Assembly (NCBI RefSeq): GCF_900104335.1
Contig: NZ_FMXT01000001.1
Span: forward strand, 806,001-870,000
Reading direction: 5' to 3'
Source of the DNA: Pseudobutyrivibrio sp. YE44
GTDB taxonomy: Bacteria; Bacillota; Clostridia; Lachnospirales; Lachnospiraceae
Length of the DNA stretch: 64,000 nt
Both the position numbers and the translations under genes were made by a program. Each line of letters starts with the position of its first letter. Within the stretch, counting starts at the first letter, position 1. Under the pieces are notes generated by a model. It was not told the DNA's origin. It saw only the letters and a list, made by a program, of their open reading frames with translations, and made no database searches. Positions 17,483 to 24,025 of this stretch are shown here, one piece after another.

Positions 17483-18271
17483 TTAAGATATATTCCATGC
17501 CAGTACTTTACTCTCGATCCACTTAAGGAATACATCCATGAGTTTTCCTACTACACCAATTGCAAGCATTCCTACAATTACTGTATCCATCTGACCATAA
17601 TTTCTTGCATTTGAAATCATGTATCCAATTCCACTTGTTGAAGCCACAAGCTCTGCTGCTACTACACAGCTCCAGCAGCTTCCAAGAGAAACTCTAAGTC
17701 CTGTGAAAATGCTAGGTAAAGCTGCTGGAATGATTACCTGTGTAATAACCTTCCATTTAGGAGTTTCAAGAACCCTAGCTACCTCTAATATCTTTGAATC
17801 AGTATATAAAATTCCTTCACTTACATTAATTAAATTAGTGAAAAAGCCACCTAAAAATATAAGAAATATTTTTGAGCTTTCACCAATTCCCATCCACAAA
17901 ATTACAAGAGGAATCCATGCAATAGGTGGAATAGGTCTTAATACTTGTATAACTATATCTGTAAGTTTCTGCATATTTTTTGAAAGGCCAACAAGTATAC
18001 CTAAACCTATTCCAAAGAAAGCTGAAAGAAAATATCCCTCCAACACTCGTACAATGCTAACTCCCAACTCAGCTAAAAGAGAACCATTAACTATTTTGGT
18101 TGATAATGTATTCAGGACCATATTAGGTGTTGGTAAAACTACAGTGTTTACAGTCCCCTTATTCACCACATAAATCCAAAGAGTAAATAAGAATATAATT
18201 GGTATAAATCCCTCAAATGTAGAGCCAATTACTGTATCGTTCCATTGTTTTCTTCTACTCAACAATCTCAA
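17483..18271 (-). CDS. NitT/TauT-type ABC transporter permease, copy 1
   Basis: This SsuC/TauC-like permease of about 260 residues has the EAA-type loop ILEVARVLETPKWKVITQVIIPAALPSIFTG and SCWSCVVAAELVASTSGIGYM. It overlaps the end of the radical SAM gene by up to 17 bases. The start codon is uncertain: the frame opens with TTG at 18271 and further TTG codons follow at 18265 and 18262. GAAGGGA places one of these later TTGs at better spacing. No ATG start is available near the N-terminus, which is unusual for this window. It pairs with the binding protein at 20163 and the ATPase that follows. Confidence 0.87.
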   Translation of the reverse strand: MRLLSRRKQWNDTVIGSTFEGFIPIIFLFTLWIYVVNKGTVNTVVLPTPNMVLNTLSTKIVNGSLLAELGVSIVRVLEGYFLSAFFGIGLGILVGLSKNMQKLTDIVIQVLRPIPPIAWIPLVILWMGIGESSKIFLIFLGGFFTNLINVSEGILYTDSKILEVARVLETPKWKVITQVIIPAALPSIFTGLRVSLGSCWSCVVAAELVASTSGIGYMISNARNYGQMDTVIVGMLAIGVVGKLMDVFLKWIESKVLAWNIS

Positions 18272-19439
18272 TCCCTTCTTCCAATCTAATCAAATCATGA
18301 ATAACTGTGTCTGGATCTGCTGTAGCATTTCTTAGAAGCTCCCAGGTTAATCCATTTCTAAGGTAAATAGCCTTAGTTTTTTCAAACACATCCCAATGCC
18401 AATCTGGGTCTGGTGTTCTATGTCCTTCAAGGGCAGAACCAACATTTACATACCACTGGCTAGGAAGTGCAACTATTCCCTTAGATACTAAAGTGTCGAT
18501 TCCTTCAATCAGCGAATCCTTTGGCTCTATGCCAGATACCAGTGTTGAACGTACATGGAACTTTCCAAATATATCTACCTCAGCATTTAAGGTATCAATC
18601 CAGTTCTTTCTTCCACCACAAAGCTGAGATTTTCCTGGACAAATTACCTCAAACATTTTCTCATCCCAAATTTCAATGTTAGTTGCAATTGAGCTAAATC
18701 CTGCTTCCTTATACTTTTCAATTACCTCAAAATTATCTGGGGCACCTACACAGGCTGTACCATTGAAATCCTCGGTTCCAAGCTTATCCTGAATTGCCTC
18801 TGCAATATCGGCATAATAATCAACCTCACGTCTTTCAGGAACAAAGCCACCGCTTACTGTTAAATGATCAAATCCATTTGCATAACATTCTTCAACTGTT
18901 TCAGCAATCTGATTTGCATTCTTCCAATTAATATTCTGATCCTCACCATACAAATCCTTTGTTGCATTGATGTTACAGAATAAGCAATCCTGACCTTTAT
19001 CCTTCAAGCAGCACTCGTTACTATAAACAATGAAAATATTTCCATAGCCAGCATCCTGAGCAATTGTTCTCATATCAGCTCCATCAGAAGTTTTCTTTGC
19101 ATAATATGGAGCTCGTTTAGCAAATGAAATGTTTTCAACTACAAGCTTTCCATCTCTTTTGATATTAAATACACCATTCTCATTTACAAGTACAAAAGGA
19201 CTTCCTAGATTCCATCTGATATGTACTCGATAATTTCCAACTGGAAGATAAAAAACACTTGGAAACTCAATTTTCTTGTGGGCATGTCTATCGCATGTAA
19301 ACAAGGCATTTACACGTTCTGCATACTTATCACCAATGCTTGCTGCATCAAAAATATGTGGATCAAATCTTAATCCTTCAACCTGGATTTGATTCTTAAG
19401 TTTAATAGACTCTAACAATTGCTCATATGTGTAGCTCAT
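18255..19439 (-). CDS. Radical SAM protein, nitrogenase-like locus, copy 1
   Basis: This 394-residue paralogue of the protein at 9018-10265 has cluster cysteines Cys143, Cys152 and Cys155 in a C-x8-C-x2-C motif, with an extra Cys144. Shared blocks are DRHAHKK, TSDGADMRT, GYGNIFIVYSNEC, CNINATK, VSGGFVPERREVDYY, GTACVGAP, CPGKSQLCGG and GSALEGHRTPDPDWHW. I start at 19439 because AAAAGGAGAATAGTT precedes that ATG; the frame extends to 19475, inside the SDR gene. It probably acts on the transported substrate or matures the reductase, but the reaction is unknown. Confidence 0.82.
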   Translation of the reverse strand: MSYTYEQLLESIKLKNQIQVEGLRFDPHIFDAASIGDKYAERVNALFTCDRHAHKKIEFPSVFYLPVGNYRVHIRWNLGSPFVLVNENGVFNIKRDGKLVVENISFAKRAPYYAKKTSDGADMRTIAQDAGYGNIFIVYSNECCLKDKGQDCLFCNINATKDLYGEDQNINWKNANQIAETVEECYANGFDHLTVSGGFVPERREVDYYADIAEAIQDKLGTEDFNGTACVGAPDNFEVIEKYKEAGFSSIATNIEIWDEKMFEVICPGKSQLCGGRKNWIDTLNAEVDIFGKFHVRSTLVSGIEPKDSLIEGIDTLVSKGIVALPSQWYVNVGSALEGHRTPDPDWHWDVFEKTKAIYLRNGLTWELLRNATADPDTVIHDLIRLEEGIEIVE

Positions 19440-19452
19440 AACTATTCTCCTT

Positions 19453-20148
19453 TTACTTAATTCTTTGGGCACCATTGTTTACATCAATTGTCTCACCATT
19501 AATGTATTCAGGCGCATCTGTTGCCAGCCAGATTATCGCATCCGCTACTTCTTCTGGTTTTGCAATCCTTCCAAGTATTGTTCGATTTTTCAGTTTCTCA
19601 TATCTATCGCTAAATCTTGAATTTTCAATCATTGTTGTTTCTACTGGTCCAGGAGCTACTGCATTAATCTGCAATCCTTCAGGTCCAAGCAAACCAGCAA
19701 AGCTCTTTGTGGCATTTACAAGTCCGGCCTTTGTAATTCCGTACCAAACATCTCTGTGACCTATTTCCGCAGCCTGAGATGCTACATTAACAACCTTTCC
19801 GTTGTTCTTAACTAGGGTTGGTGCGAATAAAGTGATTAATTCCACTGGTGTCTTAAGATTTACATTGATAATCTTCTCAATATTCTCCTTAGGATAATCA
19901 TCATAGTTTTTCTGGCTACCGATTCCCGCATTGTTTACTAATACATCGATATCTCCAACCTCTTCAACCAATGATGGTAGTTCATCTATATTGGATAGAT
20001 CAAAGGATATGGTCTTAACCCCCTCTACTTTAAAGTTTGAGAAATCACGTCCTACAACAGTGACATCAAATCCTAATTCCTTTAGCTTAATTGTTGTAGA
20101 AAGACCAATTCCCTTTGTTCCACCTGTAACTAATGCCTTTTTTGCCAT
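19453..20148 (-). CDS. Short-chain dehydrogenase/reductase
   Basis: This 231-residue SDR has cofactor motif TGGTKGIG, NNAG, catalytic Ser in VASQAAEIG, the YxxxK pair in WYGITKAG and PGPVETTM after it, all at classical positions. VVGRD at the end of strand 2 suggests NADP(H) preference, with Arg after the glycine. GAGGAGAAATAGTT precedes the ATG. It is 14 bases after the binding protein gene and 13 before the radical SAM gene, so it is an integral member of the locus and could oxidise or reduce an alcohol or carbonyl intermediate. Substrate unknown. Confidence 0.9.
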   Translation of the reverse strand: MAKKALVTGGTKGIGLSTTIKLKELGFDVTVVGRDFSNFKVEGVKTISFDLSNIDELPSLVEEVGDIDVLVNNAGIGSQKNYDDYPKENIEKIINVNLKTPVELITLFAPTLVKNNGKVVNVASQAAEIGHRDVWYGITKAGLVNATKSFAGLLGPEGLQINAVAPGPVETTMIENSRFSDRYEKLKNRTILGRIAKPEEVADAIIWLATDAPEYINGETIDVNNGAQRIK

Positions 20149-20162
20149 AACTATTTCTCCTC

Positions 20163-21239
20163 TTATTTCTCACCATTCAAGTAAGCCTTAACTGTCTCGT
20201 CATTAACAAATGTGTCGTTAACAAAATCCTTGATTGTAACCTGGGTAGATGCCTTACCTGTTTCATACAAGAAATCAGCGGTTCCCTGTAAGTCATCGAT
20301 ATCATCCTGCTCAATAACAATTGGGAAATTGGCATCCTCAAGAGCTGCATACAACAAATCAGTAGTTAAACCATATTTTTCTGCATACTGCTCAGAATAT
20401 TTCTCCTTATTGTTTGCAAGCTCATAGGCTGCTCTTGCATACTGCTGAATAAAAATTTGTACAATTTCAGGATTCTGCTCTACATACTCTCTGTTTCCGA
20501 AGATTGTATTTTCAGCCTTGAAAAGTCCATTCTCACCATCAATAAGTCGACGATTGCTTCCATCTGCAGTAAGCTTTGCAACTGTTGGCTGCCAGGTCGC
20601 AACTGCGTCTACCTGTCCAGCTGCAAGAGCTGCCTGCTGTTCACTAGTTGCCAGGTTAACGAGCTCTACATCATCAAGAGTTAATCCTTCTGTCTTAAGT
20701 ACGTTATAAACTAAGTTCTCGCAAATAGAACCAACAACTAAGCCAATCTTCTTACCTTTCAAATCTGCAACATTCTTTATATCAGAAGCTTCAGGAACAA
20801 TGATAACCTCTGTCTTTTCACCATTTTCAGAGATGCCCAGATAAACTCTATCCTGTCCAGAGGCCTTTCCTAATATAGAAGGAACATTTCCCATTACACC
20901 AATATCCTGCTGTCCTGCTGCAAAGGATTCATTTTCTGGTGGTCCTGACTCAAATTCTGTATAGGTAACTTCAACATCACCATAACCTGCCTCAGCAAGA
21001 GCTTCTTCTACCCAACCGTTGTCCCAGGCAATCTGAATTGGTAAGTATCCTGGTGCAGGCTGTGTAGCAATATTAAGTCTTTTAGCCGTATTTAATTCAA
21101 CCGGACTACCAGCCTCAATATCTGTAGTATTGTCAGCACTGTCTGTATTTGATGAGCTTCCACAACCAATAAATCCTACTGTTGATAATGCTCCGATTAA
21201 TGCTAATGAAATTATTCTATTTATAAATTTGTTCTTCAT
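20163..21239 (-). CDS. NitT/TauT-type ABC transporter substrate-binding lipoprotein, copy 1
   Basis: This 358-residue lipoprotein has the lipobox Cys near residue 26 (GFIGCGSSS). Mature features are LNIATQPAPGYLPIQIAWDNGWVEEAL, FESGPPENESFAAGQQDIGVMGNVPSIL, LKGKKIGLVVGSICENL and AAGQVDAVATWQPT. This is the SsuA/TauA-type fold. It is related to copy 2 at 11077 but clearly divergent, so the two may bind different members of one compound class. AAAAGGGGAAATATA precedes the ATG. It lies 26 bases after metK. Confidence 0.87.
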   Translation of the reverse strand: MKNKFINRIISLALIGALSTVGFIGCGSSSNTDSADNTTDIEAGSPVELNTAKRLNIATQPAPGYLPIQIAWDNGWVEEALAEAGYGDVEVTYTEFESGPPENESFAAGQQDIGVMGNVPSILGKASGQDRVYLGISENGEKTEVIIVPEASDIKNVADLKGKKIGLVVGSICENLVYNVLKTEGLTLDDVELVNLATSEQQAALAAGQVDAVATWQPTVAKLTADGSNRRLIDGENGLFKAENTIFGNREYVEQNPEIVQIFIQQYARAAYELANNKEKYSEQYAEKYGLTTDLLYAALEDANFPIVIEQDDIDDLQGTADFLYETGKASTQVTIKDFVNDTFVNDETVKAYLNGEK

Positions 21240-21265
21240 TATATTTCCCCTTTTTTATTTATTTT

Positions 21266-22510
21266 TTATACAATGGCCTTTTCCACTGCTTCAGCCACTA
21301 CCTCTAAAAAAATCTTGAATTCTGGACTATCCAACTGCTTCTTAATCGCCTCAACCTTATCTAAATGCTCCCAAGGAAGGTCCACATCTGTTCTGCCGAA
21401 GTGTCCATAAGCTGCAGTCTGCTTGTAGATTGGCCTACGTAAATCAAGGGCATCGATAATTGCTGCTGGTCTAAGATCAAAAACTCTTTCAATAATTTCA
21501 ACAATCTTTTCATCCTCAATCACTCCTGTTCCAAATGTTTCAACTGCGATTGAAACTGGCTTTGCAACACCAATAGCGTATGCAAGTTCAACCTCAACTC
21601 TCTTAGCAACACCTGCTGCTACAAGATTTTTTGCCACCCATCTAGCTGCATAGGCTGCAGAACGATCGACCTTTGTTGGATCCTTTCCTGAAAAAGCTCC
21701 GCCGCCATGGCGACCAGTTCCACCATAGGTATCCACGATTATCTTTCGTCCTGTCAGTCCTGCATCTCCCTGTGGACCACCGATAACAAATCTTCCAGTT
21801 GGATTTACATAATAAATTGTGTCTTCATCTAGGAGTTCTTCTGGAATTACCGGCTTGATAACATACTTGATGATATCTTCTCTAATCTGCTCAAGAGTTA
21901 CATCCTCTGCATGCTGTGTTGAAATAACAATGGTATGTACTCTCTTTACAGTGTGTCCATCTTCAGCGAATTCAACTGTTACCTGAGATTTTCCATCTGG
22001 TCTAAGGTATGGAAGTGTTCCATCCTTTCGAACCTTTGTAAGCTGTCTAGTAAGACGATGAGCAAATGAAATAGCTGGTGGAAGAAACTCTGGTGTTTCG
22101 TCTGTTGCATATCCAAAAATGATTCCCTGATCTCCTGCTCCTGTACCAAAATCCTTTGTCTCTCCTTCCTGCTTTGATTCGTATGCTTTATCAACACCAA
22201 GTGCGATATCTGCTGACTGCTCATCTATTGATGTAAGCACTGCTATTGAATCTGCGTTGTAACCATCTACATTGTTTACATATCCAATCTCTCTGATTGT
22301 TTCCTTTGCTATCTTTGCAATATCTACATAAGCCTTTGTTGTGATTTCACCAACCACAAGTGCCAGTCCAGTTGCAACTGTTGTCTCAGCTGCTACTCTT
22401 GAATAAGGATCCTGAGCTAATAACTCATCGAGAATTGCATCTGAAATTTGATCTGCAATTTTGTCTGGATGTCCCTCTGTTACTGATTCTGATGTGAATA
22501 ACTTTCCCAT
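21266..22510 (-). CDS. metK: S-adenosylmethionine synthetase
   Basis: This 414-residue enzyme makes SAM from methionine and ATP. Family motifs are [32 protein letters not shown] and [20 protein letters not shown] start at 22510 because AAAAGGAGAAAAAAT precedes MGKLFTSES; the frame is open to 22576 but that part overlaps the leader terminator. A 26-base leader element and terminator precede it, the same element as before mtnN, so it is probably controlled by attenuation. It is followed directly by the transport and reductase genes, tying them to SAM metabolism. Whether this is the only metK of the genome is unknown. Confidence 0.96.
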   Translation of the reverse strand: MGKLFTSESVTEGHPDKIADQISDAILDELLAQDPYSRVAAETTVATGLALVVGEITTKAYVDIAKIAKETIREIGYVNNVDGYNADSIAVLTSIDEQSADIALGVDKAYESKQEGETKDFGTGAGDQGIIFGYATDETPEFLPPAISFAHRLTRQLTKVRKDGTLPYLRPDGKSQVTVEFAEDGHTVKRVHTIVISTQHAEDVTLEQIREDIIKYVIKPVIPEELLDEDTIYYVNPTGRFVIGGPQGDAGLTGRKIIVDTYGGTGRHGGGAFSGKDPTKVDRSAAYAARWVAKNLVAAGVAKRVEVELAYAIGVAKPVSIAVETFGTGVIEDEKIVEIIERVFDLRPAAIIDALDLRRPIYKQTAAYGHFGRTDVDLPWEHLDKVEAIKKQLDSPEFKIFLEVVAEAVEKAIV

Positions 22511-22555
22511 ATTTTTTCTCCTTTTCCTTTTCATTTTTTCTAATTGGGGTTGTTT

Positions 22556-22645
22556 TTTATAAAAAAAGAGGCTCAAGATAACAACTCATCTGCTAATTAG
22601 CAAATGATGCTTTTATCTTGAACCTCTAGTTTGTCTAGTCAGTTC
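22556..22645 (-). promoter_or_regulatory. metK leader: conserved element plus intrinsic terminator
   Basis: On the minus strand GAACTGACTAGACAAA followed directly by CTAGAGGTTC occupies 22620-22645. Its 3' end is the start of a 15-bp terminator stem (22567-22627, with one G-U pair and an inner palindrome TGCTAATTAGCA) followed by TTTTTTT. The CTAG/CTAG inner stem is perfect here, versus one mismatch in the mtnN copies. The shared element in front of a SAM-making and a SAM-product-cleaving gene suggests sensing of SAM, SAH, MTA or a related signal. No S-box consensus is present. Confidence 0.8.
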
Positions 22646-22658
22646 TATGAACTCTTCC

Positions 22659-22802
22659 CTATAATCTTATTTTTTCACTTTTGTCTATCTGGATGATTTT
22701 TCCATCCTGAATAACAATGTTTACGGAGCCAAATTTTATCGACTCGATGTAATCTTTAATTTGTGCCAGTTGTCTTTCGGTAACCTCTTTTACTTCAGCC
22801 AT
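22659..22802 (-). CDS. YezD/DUF2292-like small protein
   Basis: This 47-residue protein reads MAEVKEVTERQLAQIKDY, then a KFGSVNIVIQDGKIIQIDKSEK core of strand-turn-strand type. It matches the DUF2292 (B. subtilis YezD) family, which often sits in sulfur-controlled operons of Firmicutes. AAAGGAGAGGAA precedes the ATG. It lies between the tRNA-like gene and the metK leader, all in one direction. Molecular function is unknown; the context suggests a role in sulfur or methionine metabolism. Confidence 0.8.
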   Translation of the reverse strand: MAEVKEVTERQLAQIKDYIESIKFGSVNIVIQDGKIIQIDKSEKIRL

Positions 22803-22838
22803 TTCCTCTCCTTTTACTTTGTTATTTTTAACTTACAC

Positions 22839-22908
22839 TGGTGCTAGTTGGATTCGAACCAACAACTTCAGCTTTGCGAGCCTATGCCATTCCAGCGGCT
22901 ATAGCACC
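22839..22908 (-). tRNA. Divergent tRNA-Cys-type gene (anticodon GCA), non-canonical
   Basis: A 70-base cloverleaf can be drawn. The acceptor is GGTGCTA/TAGCACC and the D arm GCC...GGC has a short loop containing TGG. The anticodon stem has one mismatch and the loop is TCGCAAA. The T arm GTTGG/CCAAC has loop TTCGAAT. The anticodon reads GCA (Cys). Three oddities stand out: position 33 is C rather than the near-universal U, the discriminator is A instead of the U73 preferred by CysRS, and no CCA is encoded. It follows the attenuator of the poly-Cys ORF. It may be a tRNA with a non-ribosomal or regulatory role, or a decayed gene. Confidence 0.7.
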
Positions 22909-22945
22909 AAAAAAGCCACTGCCTAGTCTCCCAAGCAGTGGCTTT
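22909..22945 (-). terminator. Attenuator-type terminator after poly-cysteine ORF
   Basis: An 11-bp stem, AAAGCCACTGC (22935-22945) with its complement (22912-22922) around a 12-base loop, is followed on the minus strand by TTTTTTGG. It sits 22 bases after the peptide stop codon and directly before the tRNA-like gene, so it can set read-through into the downstream genes. Confidence 0.8.
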
Positions 22946-22966
22946 CGATTATTTCGTATTTACGAA

Positions 22967-23086
22967 TTAATCTCTTTCAGGAGCAAGACAAGAAGCCATG
23001 CACCCTAAAGCTTTTTGCCCTTGGGAGTATAGCGATTCGCACATACACATACAACAACAGATTTCAGTATTAAAATATGGTCTCAT
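22967..23086 (-). CDS. Poly-cysteine leader peptide (39 aa)
   Basis: This ORF reads MRPYFNTEICCCMCMC, then a tail with GCMASC and ending APERD. It has 7 Cys and 4 Met in 39 residues, with five Cys codons in a span of seven (codons 10-16). AAAGGAGCAAGACA precedes the ATG. The ribosome site and start are within a 13-base segment exactly complementary to the 3' end of the ORF. A terminator follows, then tRNA-like, DUF2292-like and metK genes. Poly-Cys ORFs acting as cysteine-sensing attenuators are known from mycobacteria; a similar role is inferred here. A metal-binding or modified peptide is an alternative. Confidence 0.72.
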   Translation of the reverse strand: MRPYFNTEICCCMCMCESLYSQGQKALGCMASCLAPERD

Positions 23087-23098
23087 TGTCTTGCTCCT
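22979..23098 (-). repeat. Inverted repeat sequestering the poly-Cys ORF ribosome site
   Basis: On the minus strand AGGAGCAAGACAA (23086-23098, containing the Shine-Dalgarno bases and ending at the A of the ATG) is perfectly complementary to TTGTCTTGCTCCT (22979-22991, in the last codons of the ORF). Thirteen contiguous base pairs enclose about 94 bases. The structure would hide the ribosome site in mRNA unless a ribosome occupies the ORF. Confidence 0.82.
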
Positions 23099-23102
23099 TT
23101 CT

Positions 23103-23157
23103 CTCATTAAAGCTTCCCTTTGAGGGGAAGCTGTCAGCTTCAGCTGACTGATGAGGT
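23103..23157. repeat. REP-like palindromic element
   Basis: Two adjacent hairpins, AGCTTCCC/GGGAAGCT and GTCAGCT/AGCTGAC, are followed by TGATGAGG. This looks like the small interspersed palindromic repeats frequent in Lachnospiraceae and other clostridia. It lies in the 5' leader of the poly-Cys ORF. Only one copy is obvious in this window. Confidence 0.6.
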
Positions 23158-23186
23158 GTTATTTCTGATTCATTTAACTTGCTGAT

Positions 23187-23222
23187 AATATAACTTTAAA
23201 AACCTATCAAGTCAATAGGTTT
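23187..23222 (-). promoter_or_regulatory. Promoter and CymR-type operator of the nitrogenase-like locus
   Basis: TTGACT (23210-23215) and TATATT (23187-23192) on the minus strand are 17 bases apart. The perfect operator AAACCTAT, seven bases, ATAGGTTT (23200-23222) overlaps the -35 box. Transcription would run through the poly-Cys ORF into metK and the reductase genes when sulfur is limiting. Confidence 0.82.
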
Positions 23223-23241
23223 AATAATTGGTAAAAATAAT

Positions 23242-23272
23242 AGCCAGTCATAAAATGAATTAATAACTGGCT
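23242..23272. terminator. Terminator after 2H phosphoesterase gene
   Basis: AGCCAGT with its complement ACTGGCT encloses a 17-base AT-rich loop, followed on the minus strand by ATTATTTTT. The other side is CTTTTATTT, so it could work both ways. Confidence 0.65.
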
Positions 23273-23286
23273 TTTATTTCTAACTA

Positions 23287-23811
23287 TTATTGTAATTTAA
23301 CCCGTACTATATCCCTATGGGGATTAGTCTTAGCAATTCCAAGCTCTTCTATCCTTGCCTCCATTGGTACAAAGGATTTTTGCAAATATGAAAATGCCTC
23401 CCTCATCTGCTCTGGTTCAAGAGTCTTCCCCAAAGTAATATGTGGCATCCAAGAATAAGGCTGATAGTACTTGCTGAAGGATACTCCTTCTATATCCTTC
23501 AACGCATCATATAGCGTTGCCTGCATTCCCATCAGATATTCATTAATTACAGGAGCTGCATAGATTACGCCAGGTAATATCTGCCCTAAAGTAGGAACAT
23601 AAATATCTCCTACAGATAGTGCTTTCATTATAGTCTCAGCATTCTCTACTACCATATCCTCATCCCTAACCTCTATGCTAAGTATGGTTATATGTGGTGG
23701 CACATTATTATCAAGCATAAAACTATTCCCACAAGCTTTTGCAACCCCATCTATATATCCTGCCATACTCTTGTTTGTTTTTATATCAAAGTACGCTGAT
23801 ACAAGAATCAT
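23287..23811 (-). CDS. 2H phosphoesterase (LigT/2'-5' RNA ligase-like)
   Basis: This 174-residue protein has the two HxT motifs of the 2H superfamily, PPHITIL (about residues 38-44) and MPHITLGK (about 122-129). It ends NPHRDIVRVKL. Members act as RNA 2',3'-cyclic phosphodiesterases or 2'-5' ligases on tRNA ends or small cyclic nucleotides; the substrate here is unknown. It starts 10 bases after the copA stop and may be the third gene of the copper operon by read-through. A terminator follows at 23242. Confidence 0.83.
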   Translation of the reverse strand: MILVSAYFDIKTNKSMAGYIDGVAKACGNSFMLDNNVPPHITILSIEVRDEDMVVENAETIMKALSVGDIYVPTLGQILPGVIYAAPVINEYLMGMQATLYDALKDIEGVSFSKYYQPYSWMPHITLGKTLEPEQMREAFSYLQKSFVPMEARIEELGIAKTNPHRDIVRVKLQ

Positions 23812-23821
23812 ATCTTGCTCC

Positions 23822-24025
23822 TTATTTTATCCCAACATACTCATATCCAGCTTCTTCAACAGCAGCCTTAATAAGAGCTTCATCTACATCCTTTGATGTT
23901 TCAAGAGTTACTAAATTCTCCTCGTGAGATGCAACTGCACTTTCGATACCATCGATTGCCTCAAGGGCTTTCTTTACATGAGCCTCACAATGCTGACACA
24001 TCATTCCATTAACTGTAATTTTCAT
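23822..24025 (-). CDS. Possible in-frame CopZ-like copper chaperone inside copA
   Basis: The last 67 codons of copA begin [16 protein letters not shown] and form a complete HMA domain (MxCxxC). The bases just before this ATG read AAAGGAAGGTAGAAAA, a good ribosome site with about 6-7 bases spacing. Independent translation would give a soluble CopZ-type chaperone from the copA message, comparable in outcome to the CopA(Z) product reported for E. coli by frameshifting. No experimental sign is available from sequence. Confidence 0.45.
   Translation of the reverse strand: MKITVNGMMCQHCEAHVKKALEAIDGIESAVASHEENLVTLETSKDVDEALIKAAVEEAGYEYVGIK

Noticed and set aside
22556-22645. Classical S-box (SAM-I) riboswitch before metK
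   Set aside because: No conserved S-box core or kink-turn could be found; the leader is too short between the DUF2292-like stop and the terminator.
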